In this document: piece after piece, positions 33,282 through 41,833 of the stretch
How positions within the stretch are numbered: position 1 is the first letter of the stretch
Layout: each line of letters opens with the position of its first letter
Source: UBA1424 sp041654095
GTDB lineage: Bacteria; Bacillota_I; Bacilli_A; RFN20; CAG-826
Direction: 5' to 3'
Length of the DNA: 64,000 nt
Assembly (NCBI GenBank): GCA_041654095.1
Contig: JBAZED010000005.1
Span: forward strand, 8,605-72,604
Position numbers and translations under genes: made by a program
The notes under the pieces: generated by a model
The model's database searches: none
Seen by the model: the letters and a program-made list of their open reading frames with translations, nothing else
Told to the model about the DNA's origin: nothing

Positions 33282-33583
33282 ACATGCAAAATCTTTTAGC
33301 CCAAGCTCAAAAAATGCAGCGCGATCTTAAAAAAGCCCACGAGGATTTGGCTCAAGAAGAGTTCTCGGTCTCAAAAGGAGGCGCGGTCACCGTCATCTTC
33401 TACGGCGACCGGAAAATCAAGAGCATAAGCATCGATTCTGCGGCTCTTGACGCCGACAACAAAGAAATGGTCGAGGAGATGTTAAAAATCTCCATCGATG
33501 AGGCCTTAAAAAACATCAAATTAGCCGAGGATGAAATCAATGTTCGCATCACCGGTCGCGCCGAAGGAATGATGGGTTTGTGA
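33278..33583 (+). CDS. ybaB: YbaB/EbfC nucleoid-associated protein
   Basis: The 101-residue protein is a small DNA-binding protein usually encoded between dnaX and recR. Features: an N-terminal helix (MNMQNLLAQAQKMQRDLKKA), the GGAVTVIFYGDRKIKSI strand region and the acidic C-terminal helix. Its ATG overlaps the dnaX stop (ATGA) with AAAGGAG upstream, and its stop overlaps the recR start. Confidence 0.93.
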   Translation: MNMQNLLAQAQKMQRDLKKAHEDLAQEEFSVSKGGAVTVIFYGDRKIKSISIDSAALDADNKEMVEEMLKISIDEALKNIKLAEDEINVRITGRAEGMMGL

Positions 33584-34179
33584 TGAAAGACTTAAAATCG
33601 CTTAACCGCTTAATTGATTCGTTCGCCAAACTGCCCAGCGTCGGAAGAAAGTCAGCTGAGCGCATGGCTTTGGCCATCCTGGAAATGGATGAAGAGCATG
33701 TTCATGAATTTTCGGCGGCTTTGAAAGATATTAATAAAGCGATTCACAAGTGCCCGATCTGCGGACTATATACCGAAGATGAAAAATGCGAAATTTGCAC
33801 CGACTCTGAGCGCGACGAAAAAACGCTGATCGTCGTCTCTTCTTTCCGCGATGTCTATGCCTTTGAAAAGTTAAACTCATTTAAAGGCCGCTATCACGTC
33901 CTCGGCGGCGTGTTGAGTGCCGTCTCGGGAGTCGGCATCGAAGATTTGAATTTCGATTCATTGCTCAAGCGAATTGAAGATAACCACGTCCAAGAAATTA
34001 TCTTAGCGACCAATCCGACAATCGAAGGCGAGACCACCGCTCTTTTCATCGCCAAGATGCTCGAAGGCCGCAGCGTCGCCGTGACGCGCCTCGCCTATGG
34101 ACTTCCGATGGGTGGTCATGTCGATTACGCCGATGCACTCACTCTAAACAAGGCCTTAGAAGGCCGTCGAAAACTATAA
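33583..34179 (+). CDS. recR: Recombination protein RecR
   Basis: RecR works with RecO/RecF to load RecA at gapped DNA. The 198-residue protein has the helix-hairpin-helix LPSVGRKSAERMALAI, the zinc finger CPICGLYTEDEKCEIC (about 57-72), the Toprim domain (TLIVVSSFRDVYAFEKL...HVLGGVLSAVSGVG) and ILATNPTIEGETTALFIA. It starts at the ATG in TGATG, which overlaps the ybaB stop; a GTG one codon upstream is less likely. Confidence 0.95.
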   Translation: MKDLKSLNRLIDSFAKLPSVGRKSAERMALAILEMDEEHVHEFSAALKDINKAIHKCPICGLYTEDEKCEICTDSERDEKTLIVVSSFRDVYAFEKLNSFKGRYHVLGGVLSAVSGVGIEDLNFDSLLKRIEDNHVQEIILATNPTIEGETTALFIAKMLEGRSVAVTRLAYGLPMGGHVDYADALTLNKALEGRRKL

Positions 34180-34192
34180 AGGAGGATATCTT

Positions 34193-34828
34193 ATGTTCAT
34201 CACCTTTGAAGGACCGGAAGGAAGCGGAAAAACAAGCGTCGCCAACGAGATTGTTCGCTTGCTTATATCCAAAGGATATGATGTTTTGTATACGCGCGAA
34301 CCGGGAGGCACGCCAATCGCCGAAGAAATCCGGGGCATCATCCTCGACAAGAAGAACACGGCTCTCGACCCGCGCGCCGAAGCTCTGCTATATGCCGCCA
34401 GCCGCCGCCAGCACCTCGTCGAAAAAGTCTGGCCGGCCATCGAACAAGGCCGCATCGTCATCTGCGATCGCTTTTTGGACTCCTCGCTCGCCTATCAGGG
34501 CGCGGCCCGCAAAATTGGCATCGACAACGTTTTAAACATCAACTTATTCGCCACCGAAGGCACTTATCCCGATCTGACGATTCTTTTTGACATCACTCCC
34601 GAAAAAGGGTTGGAGCGCATCGCCATCAACAAAAAAAGAGAGGTTAATCGCCTTGATTTGGAGACGCTTGAGTTCCATCGCCAAGTGCGCGAGACATTTT
34701 TACAATTAGCCGCTGAATATCGTGATCGTTACGTGATCATCGATGCTTCGAAAACACTGCCAGAAGTCGTCGGAGTGGCTCTTAATGTGATTGTCGATCG
34801 CTTGGAGCACCACCATGCTCGCCTCTGA
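34193..34828 (+). CDS. tmk: Thymidylate kinase
   Basis: Tmk phosphorylates dTMP to dTDP. The 211-residue protein has the P-loop FEGPEGSGKTS (about 4-14), the DRX motif CDRFLDSSLAYQG, EPGGTPIAEEIR and the lid region near 140-150. GGAGG lies 8 bases before the ATG. It overlaps holB by 14 bases. Confidence 0.95.
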   Translation: MFITFEGPEGSGKTSVANEIVRLLISKGYDVLYTREPGGTPIAEEIRGIILDKKNTALDPRAEALLYAASRRQHLVEKVWPAIEQGRIVICDRFLDSSLAYQGAARKIGIDNVLNINLFATEGTYPDLTILFDITPEKGLERIAINKKREVNRLDLETLEFHRQVRETFLQLAAEYRDRYVIIDASKTLPEVVGVALNVIVDRLEHHHARL

Positions 34829-35795
34829 ATACATTAGAAAATATCAATCGATTCTCTACCGCGTTTTTGCAAATGCCGCCGAAGCAAATAAGCTTTCTCA
34901 CGCCTATTTATTATCCGGCGAGCCGGGAACTCCATTAAAAGATGTTGCTCTGTACCTCGCAAAATCGCTCGTCTGCGACATGCCCGAGCCCTTAGCGTGC
35001 GAACGCTGCCTGACATGCATTCGCATCGAAGACGGCAGCTTTGCCGATTTAATGATTTTCGACGGGGCGGAAACGTCGATTAAAAAGAACGACGTCACCG
35101 AGATAACTTCGAACTTTGAGAAAACGGCACTCGAAGCTAAAGGAATTATGATCTACATTCTTCACCTCGTCGAAAACATGACGATTGAGGCCGTTAATTC
35201 CCTGCTCAAGTTTCTCGAAGAACCCGGGAAGAACGTCTATGCGTTTCTAACGACGGAAAATGAAGCCAAGGTTCTCCCGACGATTATTTCCAGAACGCAA
35301 GTTCTCCATCTTAAAACCATCGATAAACTGGAATTGATTGAGGAAGCCATAGTTCATGGGTGCTCACGCGATGATGCGGAAATCTTGAGTTTCTTTCTCA
35401 ATGATCCTTCGACGATTCTCCAGACGATGCAAAGCCAAGAATACCTCGACGCCAAGGGCGCTTTGAATAAACAATTGGACGCTTTGGCAGAGTCAAAAGA
35501 GGAAGCCGTCTTCATCGCGCAGAAAGATATCGTTTCGGCCATAAAAAGTAAAGAAGCGGCGCGCTTTTTTCTCGACATGCTGACGATCGTCTTTCAAGAC
35601 CTAGTCAATATCCGCGTTAACAATCGCATAACTTTAAGTAGTTATGATAGTATATTACATGAGTTGGCCAACCGCCTGCCCCACCTCGATGAAAGCCTAA
35701 TCGAAATTATGACTTCGCGCGGCAAGCTCGATCTCAACGTCAACGTCGCCCTCTTGCTCGATCACGTCATCATCGCCATCACCAAGGAGATATAA
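34815..35795 (+). CDS. holB: DNA polymerase III subunit delta prime
   Basis: The 326-residue clamp-loader subunit resembles DnaX but with a degenerate nucleotide site: the P-loop position reads LLSGEPGTPLKDVA. It keeps the zinc module (CDMPEPLACERCLTC), a VENMTIEAVNSLLKFLEEPG Walker-B-like segment and TTENEAKVLPTIISRTQVL (sensor 1 and arginine finger region). I use the ATG 34815 (MLASEYIRK), with GGAG upstream, overlapping tmk by 14 bases. Confidence 0.93.
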   Translation: MLASEYIRKYQSILYRVFANAAEANKLSHAYLLSGEPGTPLKDVALYLAKSLVCDMPEPLACERCLTCIRIEDGSFADLMIFDGAETSIKKNDVTEITSNFEKTALEAKGIMIYILHLVENMTIEAVNSLLKFLEEPGKNVYAFLTTENEAKVLPTIISRTQVLHLKTIDKLELIEEAIVHGCSRDDAEILSFFLNDPSTILQTMQSQEYLDAKGALNKQLDALAESKEEAVFIAQKDIVSAIKSKEAARFFLDMLTIVFQDLVNIRVNNRITLSSYDSILHELANRLPHLDESLIEIMTSRGKLDLNVNVALLLDHVIIAITKEI

Positions 35796-36635
35796 ATGCC
35801 TGAATTAACAAATAAATACTTTATCGGCGTCCGCTTCAGCAGCTCATCCAAAGCTTACTATTTTGGTGCGGACACGAACGATATAAGAATCGACGAACAC
35901 GTCGTCGTTGAATCCGTTCGCGGACTCGAGGTCGCCGCCGTCGCCATCGAACCGCAGGAAATCGCCAACTATTCTTCAAATCTCGAATTAAAACCGATTA
36001 TCCGCATCGCCAATGAGACGGATCTCTATGTTTTTGAAGAAAACAAAAAGCGAGCTGCCGAAGCTCTGCGCTTCTGCGCTGATGAAGTTCGCAGTCTCAA
36101 TCTCGATATGCATCTAATGGACGCCGAATACACGCTTGACGGTTCGAAAATAACCATCACTTACGTCGCAGAAGAGCGCGTCGATTTTCGCGAGCTCTTA
36201 AAAATATTAGCCGGTCACCTGCGCTGCCGCATCGAACTCCGCCAAATCGGCTCGCGCGACAAAGCGAAGATGGTCGGTGGCATCGGCATCTGCGGACTTC
36301 CACTCTGCTGCTCGACATTCTTGCATTCGTTCGATGGCATTTCGATCAGCCGCGCGAAAAATCAAATGCTCTCATTGAACATTCCCAAGCTCAGCGGCCA
36401 CTGCGGTAAATTGATTTGCTGCCTCCTCTATGAAGATGACCAGTACAGCGACTTAAAAAAAGACTTTCCCGCCGTCGGAGAACGCTTTTTGCTCGATGGT
36501 GTTTCCTACCGTATCACGTCTTATAACGTCTTGTCGCGGATGGTCCGCATCGAATCGGATGAAGACGTTAAATTCTTGGCACTTGAAGATATTAAAAAAT
36601 ATTTGAGGAGCAAAGAAAAAAATGAGAGAACTTAA
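35796..36635 (+). CDS. ricT: PSP1 domain protein RicT (YaaT)
   Basis: RicT of Bacillus belongs to the RicAFT complex, which binds iron-sulphur clusters and promotes mRNA processing by RNase Y and phosphorelay signalling. The 279-residue protein has the PSP1 core (about 60-150, with LNLDMHLMDAEYTLDGSK) and the Cys-rich segments CGLPLCCSTFL and GHCGKLICCLLYE, which in Bacillus supply cluster ligands. It sits between holB and rsmI exactly as yaaT does in Bacillus subtilis and overlaps rsmI by 14 bases. Confidence 0.92.
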   Translation: MPELTNKYFIGVRFSSSSKAYYFGADTNDIRIDEHVVVESVRGLEVAAVAIEPQEIANYSSNLELKPIIRIANETDLYVFEENKKRAAEALRFCADEVRSLNLDMHLMDAEYTLDGSKITITYVAEERVDFRELLKILAGHLRCRIELRQIGSRDKAKMVGGIGICGLPLCCSTFLHSFDGISISRAKNQMLSLNIPKLSGHCGKLICCLLYEDDQYSDLKKDFPAVGERFLLDGVSYRITSYNVLSRMVRIESDEDVKFLALEDIKKYLRSKEKNERT

Positions 36636-37470
36636 TTTCAAAGGCCAAACTCCAATTCTCTATATCATCGCGACGCCGATCGGAAATCTCAACGAGATGA
36701 CACCGCGCGCGCTCGATATCATCAAAAAAATGGATTACATCGCTTGTGAAGACACGCGCGTATCCGGCAAGTTACTGTCGCATTTCGAAATTCAGAAACC
36801 TTTAGTTTCATGCCGCGAACACAACGAAATATCCGGCGCGATTCGCATTGTCAACGACTTAAAAGCCGGCCTCAAAGTCGCTTACCTTTCCGACGCCGGT
36901 TATCCGTCGATCTCCGACCCCGGCAACCGCCTCGTCAACGAAGCTTTAGCTAGCGACATCAAGGTCTCGGTCATCTCCGGCGCGAACGCCATGCTCAACG
37001 CCCTGGTCGGCTCGGGACTCAACAGCGAGCATTTCTATTTTCACGGCTTTTTAAACCCCAAGGAAAAAGCGCGCCTCGAGGAACTGCGCGCTCTTCACAA
37101 AAGGCACGAGACGCTCATTTTTTACGAAGCGCCCCACCGCATCAACAAAACGCTCTCCGATATGCTCAAGATACTCGGCAATCGCAAAGCTTGTTTAGCG
37201 CGTGAACTGACCAAGAAACACGAGGAGTTCATCCGCATGAATCTCGGCGATTTAGCGATGCTAGACAAAGATGGTCTCAAAGGCGAGATGGTGCTCGTCG
37301 TCGAAGGCAACAACGAAGAAATCGCTCCGAACATCAATGATGATGAGGTGCGGAAAATGGTTTCCAATCTCGTCGATCTGGGCATGTCGCCGAAAGATGC
37401 CATCAAACAAGTCAGCGACTTGCTAAAAATCGCCAAGAACCAAGTCTATAAAATATATCACCGCAACTAA
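36622..37470 (+). CDS. rsmI: 16S rRNA (cytidine-1402 2'-O)-methyltransferase
   Basis: RsmI methylates the ribose of C1402 in the ribosomal decoding centre. The 282-residue protein has the tetrapyrrole-methylase-type fold with LYIIATPIGNLNEMTPRAL, YIACEDTRVSGKLL, YLSDAGYPSISDPGNRLV (SAM-binding) and ARELTKKHEEF. It closes the dnaX operon; its stop codon is inside the terminator stem. Confidence 0.95.
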   Translation: MRELNFKGQTPILYIIATPIGNLNEMTPRALDIIKKMDYIACEDTRVSGKLLSHFEIQKPLVSCREHNEISGAIRIVNDLKAGLKVAYLSDAGYPSISDPGNRLVNEALASDIKVSVISGANAMLNALVGSGLNSEHFYFHGFLNPKEKARLEELRALHKRHETLIFYEAPHRINKTLSDMLKILGNRKACLARELTKKHEEFIRMNLGDLAMLDKDGLKGEMVLVVEGNNEEIAPNINDDEVRKMVSNLVDLGMSPKDAIKQVSDLLKIAKNQVYKIYHRN

Positions 37471-37487
37471 CGCCCTTAGGGCGTTTT
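37469..37487. terminator. Shared terminator of rsmI and yfhO-like genes
   Basis: AACGCCC-TTA-GGGCGTT followed by TTT. The 3-base loop is also the stop codon of the minus-strand gene, and the first arm overlaps the rsmI stop. Confidence 0.8.
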
Positions 37488-40400
37488 TACTATTTCTTCT
37501 TTGCCTTTCCTTTTGAGCTGGATGAAGGCGCCTAAACCGATGGCTCCCCCGAAGATGAGAAAGCCGGTGAAGGAGATGATCATCCCGGTCGATAGATAGG
37601 GCGTCGCATATCTCATTTCATAGGTCACCGGCCCTTTGAGGGAGACGAAGCCGACGAAACCACCTTGTGCATTATAGGTCTTGAGTTCTTGTTCTTCGCC
37701 GCTTTCGTTTTTAGCAGTGACTTTCCAGCCATCGCCATATGCCACCTGCGTAATGATGAACCGCTGTTTTTCGTAATTCGTTTTAAATGAAAAAAAGTTA
37801 GTGTCGTAGACGACATCGGTCAGTGGGTTATCTTTAAAGGTCTGCAGCTTAGCGAGGATGTGGCTGTACGATTCAAAATAGATATTCGGATTCGGATATA
37901 GCGCTTTATCGGCGCCGGGTTGAATGATGATTTTTTTAACTGGCTCATTCGCATAGAAACCGCGGAAATAGCCATTATTTTTCTCATAATTCGCATGATA
38001 ATCAAGTGTTAAGACACGGCTTGTCGACGGATTGGGATTGCCAAATTCATCACGGCCGTCGCCGATCAGCATGATGCGACCTTGATAATTGGTATCGGGG
38101 TAGCGGAGCGGATACTCAATCACAAAGTATCCGGCTTCATTCGTGAAGTAGGTTCCAACTTTCGGTGTCAAAACGATTTGGGTGCGGTCTCGAATTACAT
38201 TGTCCGAACTATAAGCGATGGGGTCGCCTTCCGTCATATATAAATCAGGATCATCGGGTTGAAATTCCTGTTCCATGTGATACATGTGCTTAACAAAAAG
38301 CGGATTATAAGCTTCAAGAGTCGGGGTCAGAGCGACGACAAGATCAGGAGTGTCCTCAATCACCTTTGCGACATCGCCATCATTGAGAATGGCGCCTTTA
38401 AAGAACGCCTCTTCATTTCGCAAGGTCAAGTATTTTTTCGTGTTGTGGGTCTCACTCGTATGAAAGAAGTTAAACTGTGTATCGCCTTCGGAACCTTTTT
38501 CGTACAAAGTGTCGTAGCTAAAACCCATTTCGATGAAATTGTCGTTCGAGTAGAGGCGGTATCCATCGTTGTCGTTTTCATCATCGATGCGCGTGTAACC
38601 GATGGGGACGTTGAGCATGTCGACGTAGTTGACGCCTTGGACAACGGCGTCGGTTTCTTTCAGCAAGTAATATTTCACGCCGAGGAAAGCATCGAGGTTA
38701 TAGCGCTTTTCAATCGCGCTCCCAGTCCAGCTCCCATCGTGGTTCAAAAGGTGGGTCATGCGCATGAAATCGATGACATCGTAGTTATATAGAGAGTGGA
38801 AAGTCGACGCCCCGTTGTAATTTTCGACGGCGGGTATATTGTCATTGCCTAAGTAAGCGCGCGAAGATTGAATGCGGTAGAAACCCAGATCGTTTTCCGT
38901 TACATTTTTAATGATCTTTGTTTCGGTGATGTAATTGTCCAACCCGCCATTCACGCTGTCTTTGTATGAGATGATGCCGTGAAAGTTCATGACGAGATTA
39001 CCCATGACGACAGCTTCGATCGCCAGGCTGGCCATCAGAATTTTATTGAGGCGGTCTTTCTTCCAATTGAAGAACATCAATAACCCCGTCAAAATGCAGA
39101 CGACGATCTGATAGAGAAAGACCCAGTATTCTTCGACAATCGGATCGACGCGGTCAGAGACGATTGAGGAGGCTAGGCGATAGGCAGTCAACATTAAAAA
39201 CAAAGTCGCGATGAAAGAGACCATTACAAAAGCCTTCGGTATTTTGTTCCGCTCATCATAGTTGAGAGCGACATAAACGATCATCGAGATGACGGCGATG
39301 ATCTGCCAGCGGCTATACGCGACCGTAAACACGTGAAGGGCGTGGTAAAAGAAGGGCGTGAAAAGAGCGACCGCAAAGAAAATAATCGGGATGAGATGGG
39401 AGAATTTTTTCTTGCGAAGCGAATTGAAGACCGAGACGAAGAGCATTATGATGCTCGGCGTGAAAATGAAGATACTACCGCTGTAATTCTCAAAATGATT
39501 TAAGTGAATCAAGCTCACATACCGGTTGGAAATCGTCGGATATAAAAACGAGACGAGCGGATAGTAAACGCGATATTCCGATCCGCCATAACCGGAATTC
39601 CAGTCCTCAAAGACGAGGCGTTTGACTGCATCCCAGTTGCTGGCCGCCCACGCTTCTTGAAGCATCGCCAAATAGGAGGCAGACTCAGCCCGCGGCGCTT
39701 CCATGGCATTTAGATAATTGGGAAGCAGGACCCAGGCCGAGAGCGTGAGGCCAAGCGCAAAGGCACCGATACCCCACCCCATGATAATCAAATTATCTTT
39801 AACGGTGTGCTTTCGACAATTTTGGAAAAAGCGAAATAGGGCATAGGCGACGCCGAAGAAACAAATCGTGATCAGCATGAAGAAATTGCTGATGGCCATG
39901 AGAATCAAGCCGACGATCAAAGTATACGGTTTTTCGCGATTCAAAATTTTTTCAACACCGAGGAGAATGAGCGGGAAGAAGGTTAATACTTCAAAGAAGT
40001 TATTAAACCAGAGATAATAGGCCATCCAGCCGCAGAAAGCGTAGACGATGGAGAAGATGCGAGACGTCTTTTCCGAGACACCGAAATGCTTGAGGTAAAG
40101 GCGAAAGAAAAGACCTCCGACGACCATTCGCGCGATCATCATCGCCGCCATCAGCTGTGGAATGCAAACGCGCGGGAACAAGAGAATAGGGAGCAGAAAC
40201 GGAGAAAATAAACCATAATAAGTGTTCGATGTAAAGTTGTCGGCACCGATGAAGGTGTTGTGGTCCCAAAAGACGAATTTTCCAGTTCGAAAAAAGGTCC
40301 ACCAATCATCGTAAAAATTATAGTGAAAGGCGACGTATTGCTGCGTATAATCGCCGCCTAGGGGCACGGTAAAAAACTGAGAGATTAAAGCGTAGCCATA

Positions 40401-40517
40401 AAAGCCGAGGCCGATGGCGATCAAGAAAAGCGTGTAATAAAAAAGTGAGCCACGGTCTTTTAGAAACGGCATTTTCTTAAAAATGAAGAGTTTAAAGCGA
40501 TACCATGCACGCGTCAT
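37476..40517 (-). CDS. YfhO family membrane protein (GT-C type glycosyltransferase-like)
   Basis: The 1013-residue protein has about a dozen membrane helices in its first 500 residues, a large external region (about 520-960) and a final membrane helix (about 975-998) before a Lys-rich tail. The early segment VPLGGDYTQQYVAFHYNFYD (Asp-rich first external loop) and FWDHNTFIGADN fit the GT-C fold of YfhO proteins, which in Listeria and Bacillus decorate lipoteichoic acid or other envelope polymers with sugars from a lipid carrier. It is monocistronic, divergent from a nitroreductase gene with a palindrome between them. Confidence 0.8.
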   Translation of the reverse strand: MTRAWYRFKLFIFKKMPFLKDRGSLFYYTLFLIAIGLGFYGYALISQFFTVPLGGDYTQQYVAFHYNFYDDWWTFFRTGKFVFWDHNTFIGADNFTSNTYYGLFSPFLLPILLFPRVCIPQLMAAMMIARMVVGGLFFRLYLKHFGVSEKTSRIFSIVYAFCGWMAYYLWFNNFFEVLTFFPLILLGVEKILNREKPYTLIVGLILMAISNFFMLITICFFGVAYALFRFFQNCRKHTVKDNLIIMGWGIGAFALGLTLSAWVLLPNYLNAMEAPRAESASYLAMLQEAWAASNWDAVKRLVFEDWNSGYGGSEYRVYYPLVSFLYPTISNRYVSLIHLNHFENYSGSIFIFTPSIIMLFVSVFNSLRKKKFSHLIPIIFFAVALFTPFFYHALHVFTVAYSRWQIIAVISMIVYVALNYDERNKIPKAFVMVSFIATLFLMLTAYRLASSIVSDRVDPIVEEYWVFLYQIVVCILTGLLMFFNWKKDRLNKILMASLAIEAVVMGNLVMNFHGIISYKDSVNGGLDNYITETKIIKNVTENDLGFYRIQSSRAYLGNDNIPAVENYNGASTFHSLYNYDVIDFMRMTHLLNHDGSWTGSAIEKRYNLDAFLGVKYYLLKETDAVVQGVNYVDMLNVPIGYTRIDDENDNDGYRLYSNDNFIEMGFSYDTLYEKGSEGDTQFNFFHTSETHNTKKYLTLRNEEAFFKGAILNDGDVAKVIEDTPDLVVALTPTLEAYNPLFVKHMYHMEQEFQPDDPDLYMTEGDPIAYSSDNVIRDRTQIVLTPKVGTYFTNEAGYFVIEYPLRYPDTNYQGRIMLIGDGRDEFGNPNPSTSRVLTLDYHANYEKNNGYFRGFYANEPVKKIIIQPGADKALYPNPNIYFESYSHILAKLQTFKDNPLTDVVYDTNFFSFKTNYEKQRFIITQVAYGDGWKVTAKNESGEEQELKTYNAQGGFVGFVSLKGPVTYEMRYATPYLSTGMIISFTGFLIFGGAIGLGAFIQLKRKGKEEIVKTP

Positions 40518-40540
40518 AAAATTATTCTAACATAATAGCA

Positions 40541-40552
40541 TATGTTAACATA
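40541..40552. promoter_or_regulatory. Palindrome TATGTTAACATA between divergent genes
   Basis: A perfect 12-bp palindrome 24 bases upstream of the yfhO-like start and 23 bases upstream of the nitroreductase start. It shares the half-site TATGTTAAC with the palindrome at 8675-8692. Confidence 0.4.
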
Positions 40553-40574
40553 AAGGGAGTTAAGGAGATGCTAT

Positions 40575-41090
40575 ATGGAATTGCAGAACGTCATCAAAAA
40601 ACGGCAGTCAGTCCGCGAATTCACTACTGACAAAGTCAGCAGAGAGGATTTATGGCTCATTCTCGACGCGGCAAATAACGCCCCGGTGGGGCGGGCCGCT
40701 TATAACCGCTACGAACTCATCATCATCGACGAACGAGAGAAAATTGATCATATCGCTAAACGCATCGCAGATGTTGGTGCTCTCCTAAAACCTCCGTTTT
40801 TTCATGCCCCCCTCGTCATCTTTGTCGCCGGAAAGGTTAGTCGCGAACGGCTCGATGGCTGCGATACCGGATGCTTGATTCAAACGATGATGCTCCAAGC
40901 CACCGAACTCGGGTTAGGATCGTGTTTCCTATACACGATTTCGGAGATTATCAATAGCCATCCCGAATTATTGGAAGCCCTCGAGATTCCGGATGGATAT
41001 ACGATAATGTCGGCCGTCGTCATCGGCCATCCAAAAGAAAAGGACCTGCCCTTAAAGGTCAGGCCCGGAATCAAAACGCGCCGACTATAG
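40575..41090 (+). CDS. Nitroreductase family protein
   Basis: The 171-residue protein is a short flavin-dependent nitroreductase: it starts with the FMN-binding RQSVREFTTDKVSREDLW (about 9-27), followed by AANNAPVGRAAYNRYELIII, and has LGSCFLYTI and GYTIMSAVVIGHPKE near the end, matching the FMN-contact regions. Members use NAD(P)H to reduce nitro compounds or quinones, but the true substrate is unknown. AAGGAG lies 8 bases upstream of the ATG. Its stop abuts that of a PII-like gene on the other strand. Confidence 0.85.
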   Translation: MELQNVIKKRQSVREFTTDKVSREDLWLILDAANNAPVGRAAYNRYELIIIDEREKIDHIAKRIADVGALLKPPFFHAPLVIFVAGKVSRERLDGCDTGCLIQTMMLQATELGLGSCFLYTISEIINSHPELLEALEIPDGYTIMSAVVIGHPKEKDLPLKVRPGIKTRRL

Positions 41091-41399
41091 TTAGACGCCG
41101 ACAACGTCGCTGACAGGCATCGAAAAGGCAATGCCTTTTCCATTCGTCTCGAAACCCGCGGCTTTGTTGATGGCCTTGAGAACAAGCTCTTTTATATCCT
41201 TTAAAACGAGGATGATGACAATTTCCTTTTCAGGTGAAATGCTGATGCCAAAAAACCTCTCCATATCGGGATTGCTAGTCCCTCGTCCGTGGAAGATTGT
41301 TCCACCACGAGCTCCTTGCGAGCGAGCGGCGTCCATGACCAAATCGGTAAAACCGTTGTTGACGATGCATATAATCAGTTCGTGTTCGTGCTTTTCCAT
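41091..41399 (-). CDS. PII-like signalling protein (second copy)
   Basis: The 102-residue protein has the ferredoxin-like PII fold: ELIICIVNNGFTDLVMDAAR, the T-loop region ARGGTIFHGRGTSN, and GKGIAFSMPVSDVVGV at the end, which match GlnB-type beta strands. The uridylylated Tyr of classical PII is absent. It lies 2 bases after another PII-like gene and both follow a DUF1538 membrane protein, so the pair probably regulates that transporter by binding a nucleotide or small molecule. The ligand is unknown. Confidence 0.8.
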   Translation of the reverse strand: MEKHEHELIICIVNNGFTDLVMDAARSQGARGGTIFHGRGTSNPDMERFFGISISPEKEIVIILVLKDIKELVLKAINKAAGFETNGKGIAFSMPVSDVVGV

Positions 41400-41401
41400 A
41401 A

Positions 41402-41833
41402 TTAAGCTCCTCTCGTTCTTGTATTGGACAAGTATCTATAAATTGAAACTCCGATGACGCTCGAGATTTCGACCGCAAAGGCGATACCTTTGGTTTCTTT
41501 TGCTTGTGAGAAGTAAGCGGCGACTTTAGCCTTAACGGCTTCGAGATTGCATGATTTGACGACCGAAAAAACGATGTCTTTACGAACATCGCTCAAACCG
41601 AGAATCTCATAGATCTCGCGCGTCCCCGTCCCTCGTCCGAGAGTGATGAACGATAAGCCAACTTCGTGCTGGTTCATAATCCTGACGATTTCTTTGCTGT
41701 GACTGTGATTGACAATCACCACAAAAAACTTCATCTTGGCAATCGGATGAGTTTGATCGTACGGTTGTTTGCCGGTCTCCGAAGGGTTGGCCACCAACGA
41801 TTCCTTGTTTCCTTTTACATTCTTTTTAATCAT
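41402..41833 (-). CDS. PII-like signalling protein with N-terminal extension
   Basis: The 143-residue protein has a 33-residue hydrophilic N-terminal extension followed by a PII-like domain (MKFFVVIVNHSHSKEIVRIM, SFITLGRGTGTREIYEILG, KGIAFAVEISSVIGVSIYRY). It is distinct in sequence from its neighbour, so the two could form a heterotrimer or answer different signals. Its ATG overlaps the DUF1538 stop (ATGA), showing tight coupling to that membrane protein. Confidence 0.8.
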   Translation of the reverse strand: MIKKNVKGNKESLVANPSETGKQPYDQTHPIAKMKFFVVIVNHSHSKEIVRIMNQHEVGLSFITLGRGTGTREIYEILGLSDVRKDIVFSVVKSCNLEAVKAKVAAYFSQAKETKGIAFAVEISSVIGVSIYRYLSNTRTRGA